Positions 10,510-20,043 of a DNA stretch of 20,962 bases are shown piece after piece (position 1 is the stretch's first letter; every line of letters starts with the position of its first letter). Position numbers and translations under genes: made by a program. Below the pieces are notes generated by a model. The model did not search any database. It saw only the letters and a list, made by a program, of their open reading frames with translations, and was not told where the DNA came from. Source of the stretch: Cytidiella melzeri (Eukaryota; Basidiomycota; Agaricomycetes; Polyporales; Irpicaceae); the NCBI GenBank assembly GCA_022592445.1, contig JABYQR010000549.1, positions 1 to 20,962 of the forward strand, given 5' to 3'.

Positions 10510-10873
10510 GTCCTCGGATGGTGGCGGTGGTGGTGGTTAGATCTTGGCCGACAAATGAGCGCTGAGCGTTTGATCAGCCATTCGCGAATGCCGAGTTTTC
10601 AGAATCCGTAGGCGCACTGCAGAATTGCCTGAAGCTATTTTTCGAGGTCAATGGGGTGTGTGTTGTGTGAGATAGCTGAGCACAAAGTTCGCGCACGCCC
10701 TTGCTAAGCTACTGCTACCCGTTGGCCTCCCTAATGGCATCAGCCACTGTAGCGAGGAAACGCGTTCAACGCCTTTCTAATCCACCATACCGTTCAGTCT
10801 CAGGCTGATAGCGCACACAGACCCCCTCGCCCTCTGCCCGCCTTCAAAGGGTAGCCTACCATGATGCAAGCCT
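10510..10873. other. Intergenic: upstream region of the deaminase gene
   Basis: About 360 bp contain no convincing coding frame. A purine/pyrimidine-skewed GGTGGCGGTGGTGGTGG stretch lies about 20 bp upstream of the deaminase ATG, in its presumed 5' UTR. No repeat or RNA gene was seen. Confidence 0.45.
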
Positions 10874-11124
10874 TCACATCAGAAGGTCATGCACGCAACC
10901 TGCAAGGAGCCGCTCCCAGGGCTGCGGTCTATCATTGTACAAGTTCATCTAGAACTGTTCAATGTGTGTTACTTAGCACCCTGCGATCCGCTATAATTGG
11001 CCGCTCCACTCACCGTGCTAAATCGAATGTCACGAACGGCGCCGTGGAGAACCCGCCAACTATTCGCATTCGCACTCCCTTTCAACTCTTCCGTCCTTCT
11101 ACCCCGCCCCTCATCCCCGGACAT
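10874..11124 (-). CDS. Tentative small gene, 61 aa, function unknown
   Basis: Exon 1 (11124-11014) starts MSGDEGRG and ends at a textbook GTGAGT donor. A 65-bp intron with an ATTGAAC branch-like site and CTAG acceptor joins in phase 0 to exon 2 (10948-10874), which encodes MNLYNDRPQPWERLLAG, then nine more codons and a stop. The product is hydrophilic, with a charged N-terminus and Trp/Arg-rich middle, and no signal peptide or membrane segment. I recognise no family. The case rests on the clean splice pair and residue composition. A longer upstream extension of the same frame lacks coding character. It could be a chance frame. Confidence 0.35.
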
Positions 11125-11783
11125 AGACCTCCTTGATAACTGCCATCGACCCTGTGCCGCACGCCTGTCTCTCCTGTTGGCCGAGCTAACCTTGTGCCCT
11201 TGTGTAGCCACACTGCGATAAACTCGGCATGGGACGCGTCCTGGCATGCTGTGCCGGATAAGCGTGGTAATATGAACCTTCCAATTGACGTGGCATGAGA
11301 AGGGGTAGGTTGCAGCACTAGCGAAACGTTCGGAAGCAGACAGCTTGAGAGAGAAGCGTGGTGGCCATCTGGTCGATGCTTTCGCCGGGGGTGTACTACG
11401 GCACAGATGCACGGAGGATACTAGATGCAGGTAATATGCATATGTATGGGAAGCCTTTGTGAGGTGTGCGATGAAAAGGCTCGCGAGGGGGTTCAAGGCT
11501 GTCGGGATGCAGGACGCGGCAAATCCTATTGTCGAGGATGTGTCAGAGAATCGGACTTCTTTGAAAGTGTAGTCGTGTCAATCCTCACTCACATGAGTAT
11601 CTCAAGGCAGCTTATCCTTCAGTGATGTTGCGACCAGCACGGAACCGCGTCGTGGAATGTGAACGTTGAGACTGAAAGAGCTCAGGTTGACCGGCACAAG
11701 CAGTAACCCATGGCTGATTTTCCCAGGCTAGATTATCAGATAAACGTACCGTGCGCTGGCCTTACGAAAGTAAACGCCTGAGC
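11125..11783. other. Divergent intergenic region upstream of TAH18
   Basis: About 660 bp lie between the tentative small gene and the TAH18 start and are presumed to hold divergent promoters. No clear TATA box, repeat or RNA gene was seen. An open frame at 11425-11625 has no recognisable features. Confidence 0.45.
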
Positions 11784-14098
11784 ATGTTCCACCACGACCA
11801 CGATGGCGACTCAAACTCGGACAACGATGGCGAGCTCAGAGAGGTGTCGATACTTTACGCGACAGAAACAGGCAACGCTCAAGACGTAGCCGAACGCTTA
11901 GCTCGCCTATGTCGACGGCTGCACTTTGACGTGCACGTCGCCAGCCTGGACAAGTACGAACCGGTACACCACTCATCTCTCTCTGGCACGCTCTCAACAG
12001 ACTGACGTCCAGTATAGGACTCGTTGTTTTCAGCGCATACCGTCATTTTTGTCATTTCTACAACTGGCTCGGGACGTGAGCCGCGCTCGATGGCGTCGTT
12101 CTGGTCGTCCCTCCTCCGAGCAGATCTTCCTCCTGACCTCTTCGACCACCTGTCCTTTGCGGTTTTCGGCCTGGGAGACACCGCTTACGAGAAATTCTGC
12201 TGGCCGGCAAAGCTGTTAGAAAGGCGGCTGCTCAGCCTCGGATCTTCACAGATAATCGAGAGGGGCGATGCCGACGACCAGCATCCGTTGGGGTATATGC
12301 TGTTCTATACCCTTGATCAGTGCATCGACTTATGCGTGGTTTAATAGTATTGATGGTGCACTAGACCCCTGGCTAGTGAAGCTCTCACAGGAGCTGTTAT
12401 CTGCTTTTCCATTACCTCCGGGGCTAGAGGTTTTGCCAGAGGGCATACCTCCGCCCCGAGTACACATCACAGAAGACCACGAGGCTGGCGTGCCATTGTC
12501 AAACTCGTCAGAAACATCAACAAGTAGCGAGTATCTCATCGCCACCGTCGTTTGTAACGATCGAATAACGGCGAAGGACTGGTATCAAGACGTCCGACAT
12601 CTCGAGTTTGAATTCGACCACGATATAACGTGTGTGTTATTGCCTGTACTTACGTCGGGGCGTCTGATCGTTCTTGTTCTTGCCATAGCTACGACCCAGG
12701 AGACATTGCTGTCATCCAACCACAGCTCTCTGCGCCAGAGGTCGACTCTTTTCTGATCACCATGGGCTGGGCGAACGTTGCCGACGACCCGTTCACTGTC
12801 ACTCATGTTCTGCCAGAGCAGTCGCTACCACCTCGCATGCCGCGCAACGTAACCCTGCGACTGCTGTTCACCAATTTCTTGGATATTAATGCCGTGCCGA
12901 GAAAACCGTTTTTCGCGCTCCTACGACATTTCACGACGGACGAGATGGAGTCAGAAAAGCTGGACGAGTTTTTGGTCGGACCTGAAGCAGTTGTGAGTAC
13001 CGCCTGAACACAATCGCGCGGTGGATTTGAACTCTACCGGTGGTTAAGGACGACCTGTACGACTACTGCACAAGCGTGCGGCGTACCATTCGAGAGGTGC
13101 TCGAGGAATTCCGGAGCGCGAAGATTCCAAAGCAGTATCTATTCGACCTGTTCCCGGTGTTACGCCCCCGAGAGTTCTCTATTGCAAGTTCTATGCGGGT
13201 GCGCGTTTTTAGATGCATACATTATCGCCTATCGAGCTCACATTCGACCAGTGTCATCCTCGACAAGTTCATTTGTGCGTTGCCATCGTCAACTTCAGGA
13301 CGAAGCTTCGGATTCCAAGACGAGGCGTCGCGACCACGTATCTAGCCGCTCTACAGCCAGGTCCGCGCGTATTGTCCCTCATTCTTGTCCACAGCAAGAT
13401 GCTCACAATTCACTCATAGGTGACCAGCTTGAGGTACGGATCAAATCCGGCTTTTTCACGCTTCCGAAGGACTTGGAAACACCGATCGTTTGTGTTGGAC
13501 CGGGAACCGGGATCGCTCCTGCGCGTGCTATCGTGGAAGAGAGAATCGCTCTAGGCGCATGCGGTGAGCTGCACACATTGTATTCTGGCGCTGAATCACT
13601 AACCAGTTGTACGCTCTTTAGAAAACGTATTGTATCAAGGATGTCGATCTGCGGCCAAAGATCAGCATTACAAGGCCGATTTTATGGGCTTTGCTGCCAA
13701 GGTGCAGGGTGTGCATGGTCATCCCACCGTGTCAACAAGGGAGCAGCTCGATAGCTCACGAGCTTACTGTCTCGATTACCGCGTGGCATGTTCGCGAGAT
13801 GGTACTCCAGGGATACCGCGAACATACGTGCAAGACCTCATACGAGAAGATGGGAAAAAGATATGGGGTGCAGTTGGGCTGAAAGGGGGTTTTGTATATA
13901 TATCTGGGTATGTCTATAGAATTCACGGGTTCAGTTTTTCTCATATGTACTAGATCGTCAAACAAGATGCCCGCAGGTGTTCGTGCGGTCATTCAGGATA
14001 TTGCCGTTCAGTACAGCGGGAAGACGCAGGAGCAGGCGCGAGAGTTTGTTGCTAGGATGGAGAGGGAAGGGAGATTGGTCGAGGACTGTTGGGCCTGA
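11784..14098 (+). CDS. TAH18: NADPH-dependent diflavin oxidoreductase Tah18 (NDOR1), about 606-624 aa
   Basis: It passes electrons from NADPH via FAD and FMN to Dre2/anamorsin, the first step of cytosolic iron-sulfur cluster assembly. Exons are 11784-11963, 12018-12292, 12348-12629, 12689-12992, 13049-13198, 13252-13360, 13420-13563, 13622-13907 and 13954-14098, joined by eight GT-AG introns of 46-59 bp, all phase-consistent. The flavodoxin domain shows ILYATETGNAQDVA, FVISTTGSGREPRSM and FAVFGLGDTAYEKFCW. The FAD domain shows YDPGDIAVIQP and RPREFSIASSM. The NADPH domain shows CVGPGTGIAPARAIVEER, RSAAKDQHYKADF, CSRDG and VYISGSSNKMPAGV, and ends EDCWA with the near-terminal aromatic residue typical of these reductases. 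The chosen ATG gives a short His/Asp-rich N-terminus. A 54-bp in-frame stretch (13709-13762) may be a ninth intron. Confidence 0.94.
13709..13762 (+). other. Possible stopless 54-bp intron inside TAH18 exon 8
   Basis: A GTGTGC donor in phase 1 and a CACGAG acceptor in phase 1 bound a 54-bp stretch with a GTCAAC branch-like site. Reading through stays open and adds 18 residues. From memory of the family, the loop between KDQHY and CSRDG is usually much shorter than here, so removal looks likely and would give 606 residues. Confidence 0.45.
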
Positions 14099-14470
14099 CT
14101 CTACCAGCGTGCTATGAACAGCTTCGGGATAAACTCTATTGGGTAATATTTGAGGTTATTGACATTAATAACCAATCCTAATAGATAGGGAAGCTCTGTT
14201 TGAAAGTGTCTTATAATTGAGGCTGCCTATCATACAGGAATCCAGTTAGGATTCTGGAAACAGGATGTGGATTCTTAACAGCAATGAAATGAACTTGGAG
14301 ACACTGGCAAGGGCCCCAGGAAGAGTAATCTTTTCTCCTTACAGTGCTTTCGGAAAATAATGAGAATTCGAGTTTTTTTGTGCCTGCTTGAAATGGGATT
14401 TACCTAATTGGGTCATCTGCAAACTGTGGCTCTCTCGCGGACAAGCACGTTGCTGGCATCTCTACTTGCT
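14099..14470. other. Boundary between the gene island and transposon-rich DNA
   Basis: From here on the DNA becomes visibly more AT-rich. No gene is recognisable in these 370 bp. The part before 14471 may be the 5' flank of the dead transposase, but I found no clear terminal inverted repeat. Confidence 0.4.
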
Positions 14471-14734
14471 ATGGTCAATCACCGTAATAGTAACAATCTG
14501 AAGAAAATTGCTCTAAGTCTCTGGGATGCTGGTTGGGACCAATATGACATCAGCACTGCTGTTCAAGTCTCGACTGCCAGTCTCTACTGCTGGCTCGACA
14601 ACTTCGACAGCTGCGGCGCAGTTTCAAAACGCCCCTCTCCTCTCCACAGACATCCTTGACTGATTGTTTGTGCCGTTCTGACAGAACTTCATTTGCTACT
14701 AGAGGAAAATCCGGACACATATCTAGATGAACTG

Positions 14735-14747
14735 GTCTGGTGGCTTG
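14735..14747. repeat. Left copy of 13-bp target duplication of LTR1 copy A
   Basis: GTCTGGTGGCTTG abuts the LTR start exactly. The other copy abuts the LTR end at 15451-15463. Collapsing them restores the transposase reading frame. Confidence 0.85.
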
Positions 14748-15450
14748 TGTCACAGATTTTCAATGTTTCTACAAGACTTGCCTTACCAGGCAACGGTATT
14801 AGTAGGAATATTTAGGCAATTATCCGGCATCTATCTAGGCGCTTAACCGGCGCTTATCTGGTGTTTATCAGGTGATTATTCCAGCGCTTATTCCAGCGCT
14901 TATTAATTGATGTGCTGATGCGCCATCTGTCTCTGATGCGCTGATGCGCTTCTTTCCTTATCTGTGTATCACATGACAGAACTCTCTGGAACCTTGTGGA
15001 ACATGCTGAAACTATGATGTCATAGTATAGAACATTCCATTAGATGAAGTCATGGTTCTTAGAACCTTCTGGAAAAGTCTAGCCTTGTCTAAGAACAAGC
15101 TAGAACAAGTCTAGCCTTGGGACTGGGTCATGGGGTCAGGTCATGGGGACAATTGCTATTGGTTGATTATTGAAGTGGCACCACTAGGGCATAAGGCATG
15201 CTTAGTAAGGTAGATTACTTTGCTTACTCATGTAGGTATTAGGGGTCTTAGGGTAGTACCTGGGGTCCACCCCTTCATGTATATATAGAGGCACTCCTGA
15301 GGGCATATTCCCTCAGTCTTATCCACTCTGTTGAACTAGGACTACTCAGTACCTCACAGTACTTCGCTCACCACACCTCTTACTCTCTATCTCATTCAAC
15401 TCCCCCAAGTTTATCAACTTACCTGGTGAGTAGTAACCTTAACTGTTACA
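14748..15450 (+). mobile_element. Solo LTR, family 1 (copy A)
   Basis: It is 703 bp with ends TGTCACAG and CTGTTACA (TG...CA), a TATATATAG box near 15283 and about 160 bp after it, as in an LTR with U3-R-U5. A reverse-oriented copy is at 17538-18255. No internal region or second same-orientation LTR adjoins it, so it is a solo LTR. It is flanked by a perfect 13-bp duplication, GTCTGGTGGCTTG, at 14735-14747 and 15451-15463. Confidence 0.85.
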
Positions 15451-15463
15451 GTCTGGTGGCTTG
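15451..15463. repeat. Right copy of 13-bp target duplication of LTR1 copy A
   Basis: It is identical to 14735-14747 and is part of the resumed transposase frame. Confidence 0.85.
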
Positions 15464-15535
15464 CTCTTCATGATGACATTGTGATTTCTGTGTCTCAACT
15501 GCATGCCAACCTTGTACAAGCCAGTCTGATTTAAA

Positions 15536-16042
15536 TGTCGTGGATGGCCCAACTAACCCTTATTTTTTTCATTCCACCTCTTGTTTTTATCTTCAAAACC
15601 TGGGCCTACAACCCAGTTGCAATCCTCTCTGCACAAACTCCTTGCATGTCTATTAAGTGCCCGTATCATGTGGCTTAGACGCTCTACATGGTCACGTTAC
15701 TTGATACTACATCACACTGGCATGTGACTAAGATTATGAAAGACCACATGGCTACAAACCACATGGCGCAGCCCATAGCTAGGGTTTGACGCCATAGATA
15801 CTGTTCAGATGGACTCCTTTTGTTCTTTCCCTATTGTTCTCTTCATGGAAGATTGTTCTCACAGGTGTGGGAATGGAATGCAATAGTTGGTCTCCTTTTA
15901 GATAGATTGTCTCATGAGTAGAGTTCTTGGCAGAGTCCAGACAATAGCTATTGTTCTCCTTTAGGTAATTCTATTGTTCTACATTCACATGGCTTCTTGC
16001 AAAGCCTGCCCTTAACAAGGTCTGTGCGCAGGTCTCTGAAGT
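15536..16042 (+). mobile_element. LTR family 3, U3 part only (copy A)
   Basis: It starts TGTCGTGGATGG and aligns over about 507 bp to 18321-18828, visibly with scattered substitutions. The match stops right before the TATA box of the complete copy. The missing TATA-proximal part reappears at 20044-20141, so this LTR may have been split by a later insertion. Confidence 0.75.
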
Positions 16043-16062
16043 TACAATTCCTGAAGAATGAA

Positions 16063-16619
16063 GAAGAATTGTTCCAGTGTGCTCCAGCACATTGATGTCT
16101 TTTCAGATGTGACCTTTTTGTCCCCCAAAGTGTGGGAATTTGATGGCAAAATACAGAAAGTAACAGTGTCACTAGCAAAACAAAGAATACAGCTGATGGC
16201 ATCACACTGGCCTTGTTATCAGCCCTTTATAACTTTGTATCAGATCACTTTTGCAATCAAAATACACTTTTTGATTTTTACAGACTGCATATGGGAACAA
16301 ATTTGTACACACCATTGGATAGCCCTGTCTTGTGGCAACATCCTGGTACAAACATCCTGTCAATTGAAGTGGAATTGAGCAAGTTATGGCCAGTCTACTG
16401 AAAAAGGTCACTCAGACTCAGATTCAAACTCCACTCTTGCTATAATGTCAAATTCTGGTCAGGTACATGTGCAGCAATCTACAGACATTGCTTGCTCTCT
16501 GAACAAGGAATACAATCAGAAGACATGCCACACATAGTATAGGCTCTGAGCAAGAATTACCAGTCCTTTGGAGGCTAACTACAAATTCACAACCCCTACA
16601 TTCTTGGACAATGTGGGTT
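16063..16619. other. Degenerate, unrecognised sequence inside the DNA element
   Basis: Short broken frames on the + strand (for example one including TNLYTPLDSPVLW) look like a decayed protein, but I cannot assign a family. No splice structure or repeat was found. Confidence 0.3.
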
Positions 16620-16831
16620 TGTGGCTGCATTAGTAGTGAGTACTGTATCTGATTATTCCACAAAGTTTCACAACTGTTAGTTGGTTTCTAAGCAGGAGTT
16701 AAAATCAGAACACAGCCTGTGGCAGTTCCAATGGAGGTGAGGCAGTTCAGACATCAACAGTACATAGTTGCATCAGCAGCAAGCACTGTGTCAGATTGTT
16801 CCACAAAGTTTCACAACCATTAATTGCTCTC
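16620..16831. repeat. 143-bp tandem repeat, first part
   Basis: The word CAAAGTTTCACAAC occurs at 16661 and 16804, and the block beginning GCATTAGTAG at 16627 recurs as GCATCAGCAG at 16770. Both pairs give a 143-bp period. The array is cut at 16832 by LTR family 2 and continues at 18269. Confidence 0.8.
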
Positions 16832-17537
16832 TGTTACGAACGGTCTTCACACACTATTATTTTCCTTTACTTCTTCGATTACCTTGATAACCAGTTATCT
16901 TCTTTTACAATTGCCTTGACGATCTAACTCGTCTTTCCTCCATCATTCCCTGATCCACATTGCCTCTGTTCAACACGGACTATTATGTTATCAGTTGCCT
17001 TCTGATGTCCATTCAAACCTCGGACCTAACTCCGATTGGTTACCATTGCTTTGGTTCAACCCTCGGTCTTTCCATACCTCCGTTACCACTCCATTGGGTC
17101 CAACCCCGCCTATCCCCTGTTTCAGATCCAACTCCGTCTATCCACTGTTTCGGGTTCAACCCCTTCTCTATTGATCTCTGCCTCATGTTTCCCCTTTCTA
17201 TTTGTTCCTTGTTTCCGTACCTTGACGGTCTTTTCTCTCATTGGCTTTCCAGAGTAGTGGTTATTCTCTCTGTATTGTTCTTCCTTTCTGTTTCTCTGAT
17301 TTGCTACCACTACCTCGGACCGGTCCAAAAGTAGTTAGGTCAACATGTATAAATAGCCGTTAGACATGGGGCTAGAACCTCAGTCTATCCACTTCGTATC
17401 AATATTCCTTCTATCGAACCATCATTTGTCTGTCACTGTGCTTGACAGCGACCGCGCAGCCTAGACCATCATCAGACCTTGAGTGTAGCTACACCAAGGG
17501 GTTCTGACCTGACAACTTGTCCCTTGACGATAGTCGG

Positions 17538-18255
17538 TGTAACAGTTAAGGTTACTACTCACCAAGTAAGTTGATAAACTGGGGGGAGTTGATGAAGATA
17601 GAGAGTAAGAGGTGTGGTGAGCGAAGTACTGTGAGGTACTGAGTAGTCCTGGTTCAACAGAGTGGATAAGACTGAGGGGATATGCCCTCAGGAGTGCCTC
17701 TATATATACATGAAGGGGAGGACCCCAGGTACTACCTTAAGACCCCTAATACCTACATGAGTAAGCAAAGTAATCTACCTTACTAAGCATGCCCTATGCC
17801 CTAGTGGTGCCACTTCAATAATCAACCAATAGCAATTGTCCCCATGACCTGACCCCATGACCCAGCTCCAAGGCTAGACTTGTTCTAGCTTGTTCTAAGA
17901 CAAGGCTAGACTTTTCCAGAAGGTTCTAAGAACTATGACATCATCTAATGGAATGTTCTATACTATGACATCATAGTTCCAGCATGTTCCACAATGTTCC
18001 AGAGAGTTCTATCATGTGATACACAAATAAGGAAAGGAGCGCATCAGCGCATCAGAGACAGAAGGCGCATCAATTGATAGGCACTGAGAATAAGCGCCGG
18101 AATAGGCGCCTGATAAGCGCCAGATAAGCGCTGGATAAGCGCCTAAATAGACGCCGGATAAGCGCTGGATAAGCGCTTGACAAGCGCTTAAATATTCCCA
18201 ATAATACCGTTGCCTGGTAAGGCAAGTCTTGTAGAAACATTGAAAATCTGTGACA
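17538..18255 (-). mobile_element. Solo LTR, family 1 (copy B), reverse orientation
   Basis: It is 718 bp and is the reverse complement of the family at 14748-15450, with the same ends and a TATATATA box near 17700-17710. The TSD is GTCGG at 17533-17537 and 18256-18260. It is inserted eight bases from the 3' end of LTR family 2. It keeps a longer GATAAG array than copy A. Confidence 0.9.
18089..18187 (-). promoter_or_regulatory. Array of about nine GATAAGCGC-type units in the U3 of LTR1 copy B
   Basis: GATAAG occurs at 18112, 18123, 18134, 18157 and 18168, with variant units at 18089, 18101, 18146 and 18180, so spacing is 11-12 bp. GATAAG matches the HGATAR site of fungal GATA factors (known biology). 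Enhancer function is inference. Copy A holds a shorter, decayed version at about 14815-14905. Confidence 0.6.
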
Positions 18256-18268
18256 GTCGGTCTTAACA

Positions 18269-18320
18269 CTCTCTAAGGAGGAGTTACAATCACAACACAG
18301 CCCGTGGCAGTTCTAGTGGG
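18269..18320. repeat. 143-bp tandem repeat, middle part
   Basis: The sequence continues the unit cut at 16831 (GGAGTT, then ACACAGCC, then GTGGCAG) up to the start of LTR family 3 copy B. Confidence 0.75.
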
Positions 18321-19078
18321 TGTCGTGGATGGCCCGACTAGCCCTTAATTTTCGCAATTTACCTCTTGTTTTTATCTGTAAAACTCCGAGCTACAACCCA
18401 GTTTCAATTCTCTCTGCATAAACTCCTTTGCACGTCTATTAAGCGCCCGTATCACGTGGCTTAGACGCTCCACACGGTCACATTACTTGCTACTACGTCA
18501 CACTGGCATGTGACTTAGCTTAAGTAAGACCACATGGCTATAACCACATGGCTCAGCCCATAGCTAGGGTTTGACGTCATAGATACCGTTCACATGGGCT
18601 CCTTATTGTTCTTTCCCTATTGTTCTCTTTATGGAAGGATGTTCTCACAGGTGTGGGAATGGAATACAATAGTTGGTCTCCTTTTAGATAGATTCTCTCA
18701 CGAGTAGAGTTTTTGGCAAGGTCTAGACAATAGCTATTGTTCTCCTTTAGGTAGTTCTTTTGTTCTTCGTTCACACGGCTTCTTGCAAAGCCTGCCCTCA
18801 ACATGGTCTGTGCGCAGGTCCCTGAAGTCTATATATACTGCTACATGTACGCTCCTAGCCCCCCATCTTGACCTCTTGGTCTTTACTGGGCTAGGTAAGC
18901 AAACCCCCTCTGTACTACATAGCTGGTAGTACCCAATACTAACTTGGTCTTTACTGGGCTAGATATCTGTATAAGGTTTATAGCTGGTGAGAGCATTGTG
19001 CTATACGCCTGCCACCACCTCGTCGTCGTCTTCCACTCCGTGTCCCTAGTCGTTACGTCGAGCTCCGTCTCCGTGACA
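18321..19078 (+). mobile_element. LTR family 3, complete solo copy (copy B)
   Basis: It is 758 bp, from TGTCGTGG to CCGTGACA. A TATATATAC box begins near 18830. Flanks are GTGGG (18316-18320) and TTGGG (19079-19083), a 5-bp duplication with one mismatch. Inside it, TTGGTCTTTACTGGGCTAG occurs twice about 72 bp apart (near 18876 and 18945). A perfect TGACGTCA lies at 18572-18579. Confidence 0.75.
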
Positions 19079-19262
19079 TTGGGGCTGATGCAGTTCAAAC
19101 ATCAACAGGACGTGGTTGCATCACCATAGAGCACTGCCTTTGATTCTTCCACACAGTTTCACAACCACTAGTTGCTCTACAAGCAGGAGTTTCCATCAGA
19201 ACCCAGCCTGTGGCAGCTCCAATGGGGGTGAGGCAGTGCAGACATCAACAGGACACATGTAA
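19079..19262. repeat. 143-bp tandem repeat, last part
   Basis: The word CATCAACAGG occurs at about 19100 and 19243, a period of 143. The array resumes here after LTR3 copy B. The three parts add up to about three units before the insertions. Confidence 0.75.
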
Positions 19263-19995
19263 CATGTTCCAGCAATTGATCCAATGAGACACCCTCAAGC
19301 CCTTCATTCTTGAAGCAAGTAATTTTCTAGAATCAGCAGTGAACACTGCACAAGATTAATGACAAGATAGATGGAGCTCCTTGCTACCATTGGTGACTAC
19401 CTTCATCAATGTATGGCTCCTGTTCCCACAACCAAATATATCAATTGTAGTACAGTCACTTTATCCCAGATCAAGTTGCCTATCAAAGGTGTCACCAATA
19501 GCAAATGCCTGGAATACAGTCAAGATTGATGACCAGATGGTTGGCAAGGTCCTTACCAGGAGTAGAATTGTTTACTGAGGTTCTTTGTGATAACAAAGTC
19601 ACAGGTGCAATTAACTATTTCATGCTATATGATTTATTCAATTTGCTATCAATAACAAAATCACTTGTAGCTCAGCTTCTGCAGTTTACCAAATTTTATC
19701 TAGATTATTTAACATAGTTCAACACCATTAAGAAGAAGACGCATGTCAAACAATCTTTATCTCCATGCTCTACCCCACAAACTTGTTCCAATTCTGTACT
19801 CACACCCATTGTCGCACTTCAAACAATACAGCATAGTCCCTCTTTTTTCATGAATGATTGTGTGCTCCAGTGAAGACAAACCACCAACTTACTATACATT
19901 CCTCATTGGAAGAGCTATTCCCAACAAAATCACTTGTTCAGGCTTCTACCAGCACCAAGTTTACTTACAAATGTTGCTCAAAAAGTAATATTTCA
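19263..19995. other. Degenerate, unrecognised right part of the DNA element
   Basis: The DNA is AT-rich, with short open frames on the + strand (for example 19381-19578) and no motif I can name. The word AACAAAATCACTTGT occurs near 19653 and 19924. I see no RNA gene. Confidence 0.3.
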
Positions 19996-20043
19996 TTCAA
20001 TCCTCAGGAATTGTACTTGCCGCTTGCTGGCCTTGCTAACGCT

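Larger units (their letters stand above)
14471..15535 (+). pseudogene. Dead Tc1/mariner-like transposase, N-terminal part, interrupted by a solo LTR
   Basis: The frame from ATG 14471 encodes a helix-turn-helix start (ALSLWDAGWDQYDISTAV, then VSTASLYCWLDNF and AVSKRPSPL), typical of the Tc1-like DDE transposases abundant in mushroom genomes. A TGA sits where Arg is expected (14657-14659). The frame then continues with EENPDTYLDELVWWL. At 14748 a 703-bp LTR interrupts it, and the same frame resumes at 15451 after a 13-bp duplication, reading LALHDDIVISVSQLH. It ends where LTR family 3 begins at 15536. The DDE catalytic core is missing from the window. There are therefore three independent lesions: one stop and two insertions. 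Confidence 0.82.
16832..18268 (+). mobile_element. Solo LTR, family 2, itself interrupted by LTR1 copy B
   Basis: The ends are TGTTACGAACGG and GGTCTTAACA (TGTTA...TAACA). The flanking TSD CTCTC is at 16827-16831 and 18269-18273. TATAAATAG is at 17348-17356, about 180 bp from the 3' end. Without the inserted family 1 LTR and its extra TSD, the element is 714 bp. Removing it rejoins the 143-bp repeat unit exactly. Confidence 0.88.
16043..20015. mobile_element. Degenerate DNA element with 20-bp inverted ends, filled with nested LTRs
   Basis: The left end 16043-16062 reads TACAATTCCTGAAGAATGAA. The right end 19996-20015, reverse-complemented, reads TACAATTCCTGAGGATTGAA, a match of 18 of 20. Without the nested LTRs the element would be roughly 1.8 kb. 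It contains a 143-bp tandem repeat. Remnant frames at about 16060-16400 and 19380-19720 are not recognisable. It lies between two halves of an LTR family 3 copy. The superfamily is undetermined, and target duplications are not clear because the LTR match resumes only at 20044, 28 bp past the right end. Confidence 0.45.

Noticed and set aside
13182..13754. Alternative long frames in the TAH18 region.
   Set aside because: They are the other frames of TAH18 exons read through introns. The spliced model recovers every conserved reductase motif.
17040..17170. Repeated GGTTCAACCC and GTCCAACCCCG words resembling a tRNA B box.
   Set aside because: No A box or cloverleaf fits around them. They are degenerate internal repeats of LTR family 2.
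16960..17334. A 124-codon open frame with hydrophobic stretches.
   Set aside because: It lies entirely inside the LTR family 2 U3, upstream of its TATA box, and has repeat-derived low-complexity content.
14748..18255. Two roughly 710-bp inverted repeats (14748-15450 and 17538-18255) could be the long terminal inverted repeats of one 3.5-kb DNA transposon or a large hairpin.
   Set aside because: Each arm has its own TG...CA ends, its own TATA box and its own different target duplication (13 bp versus GTCGG), so they are two independent LTR insertions.
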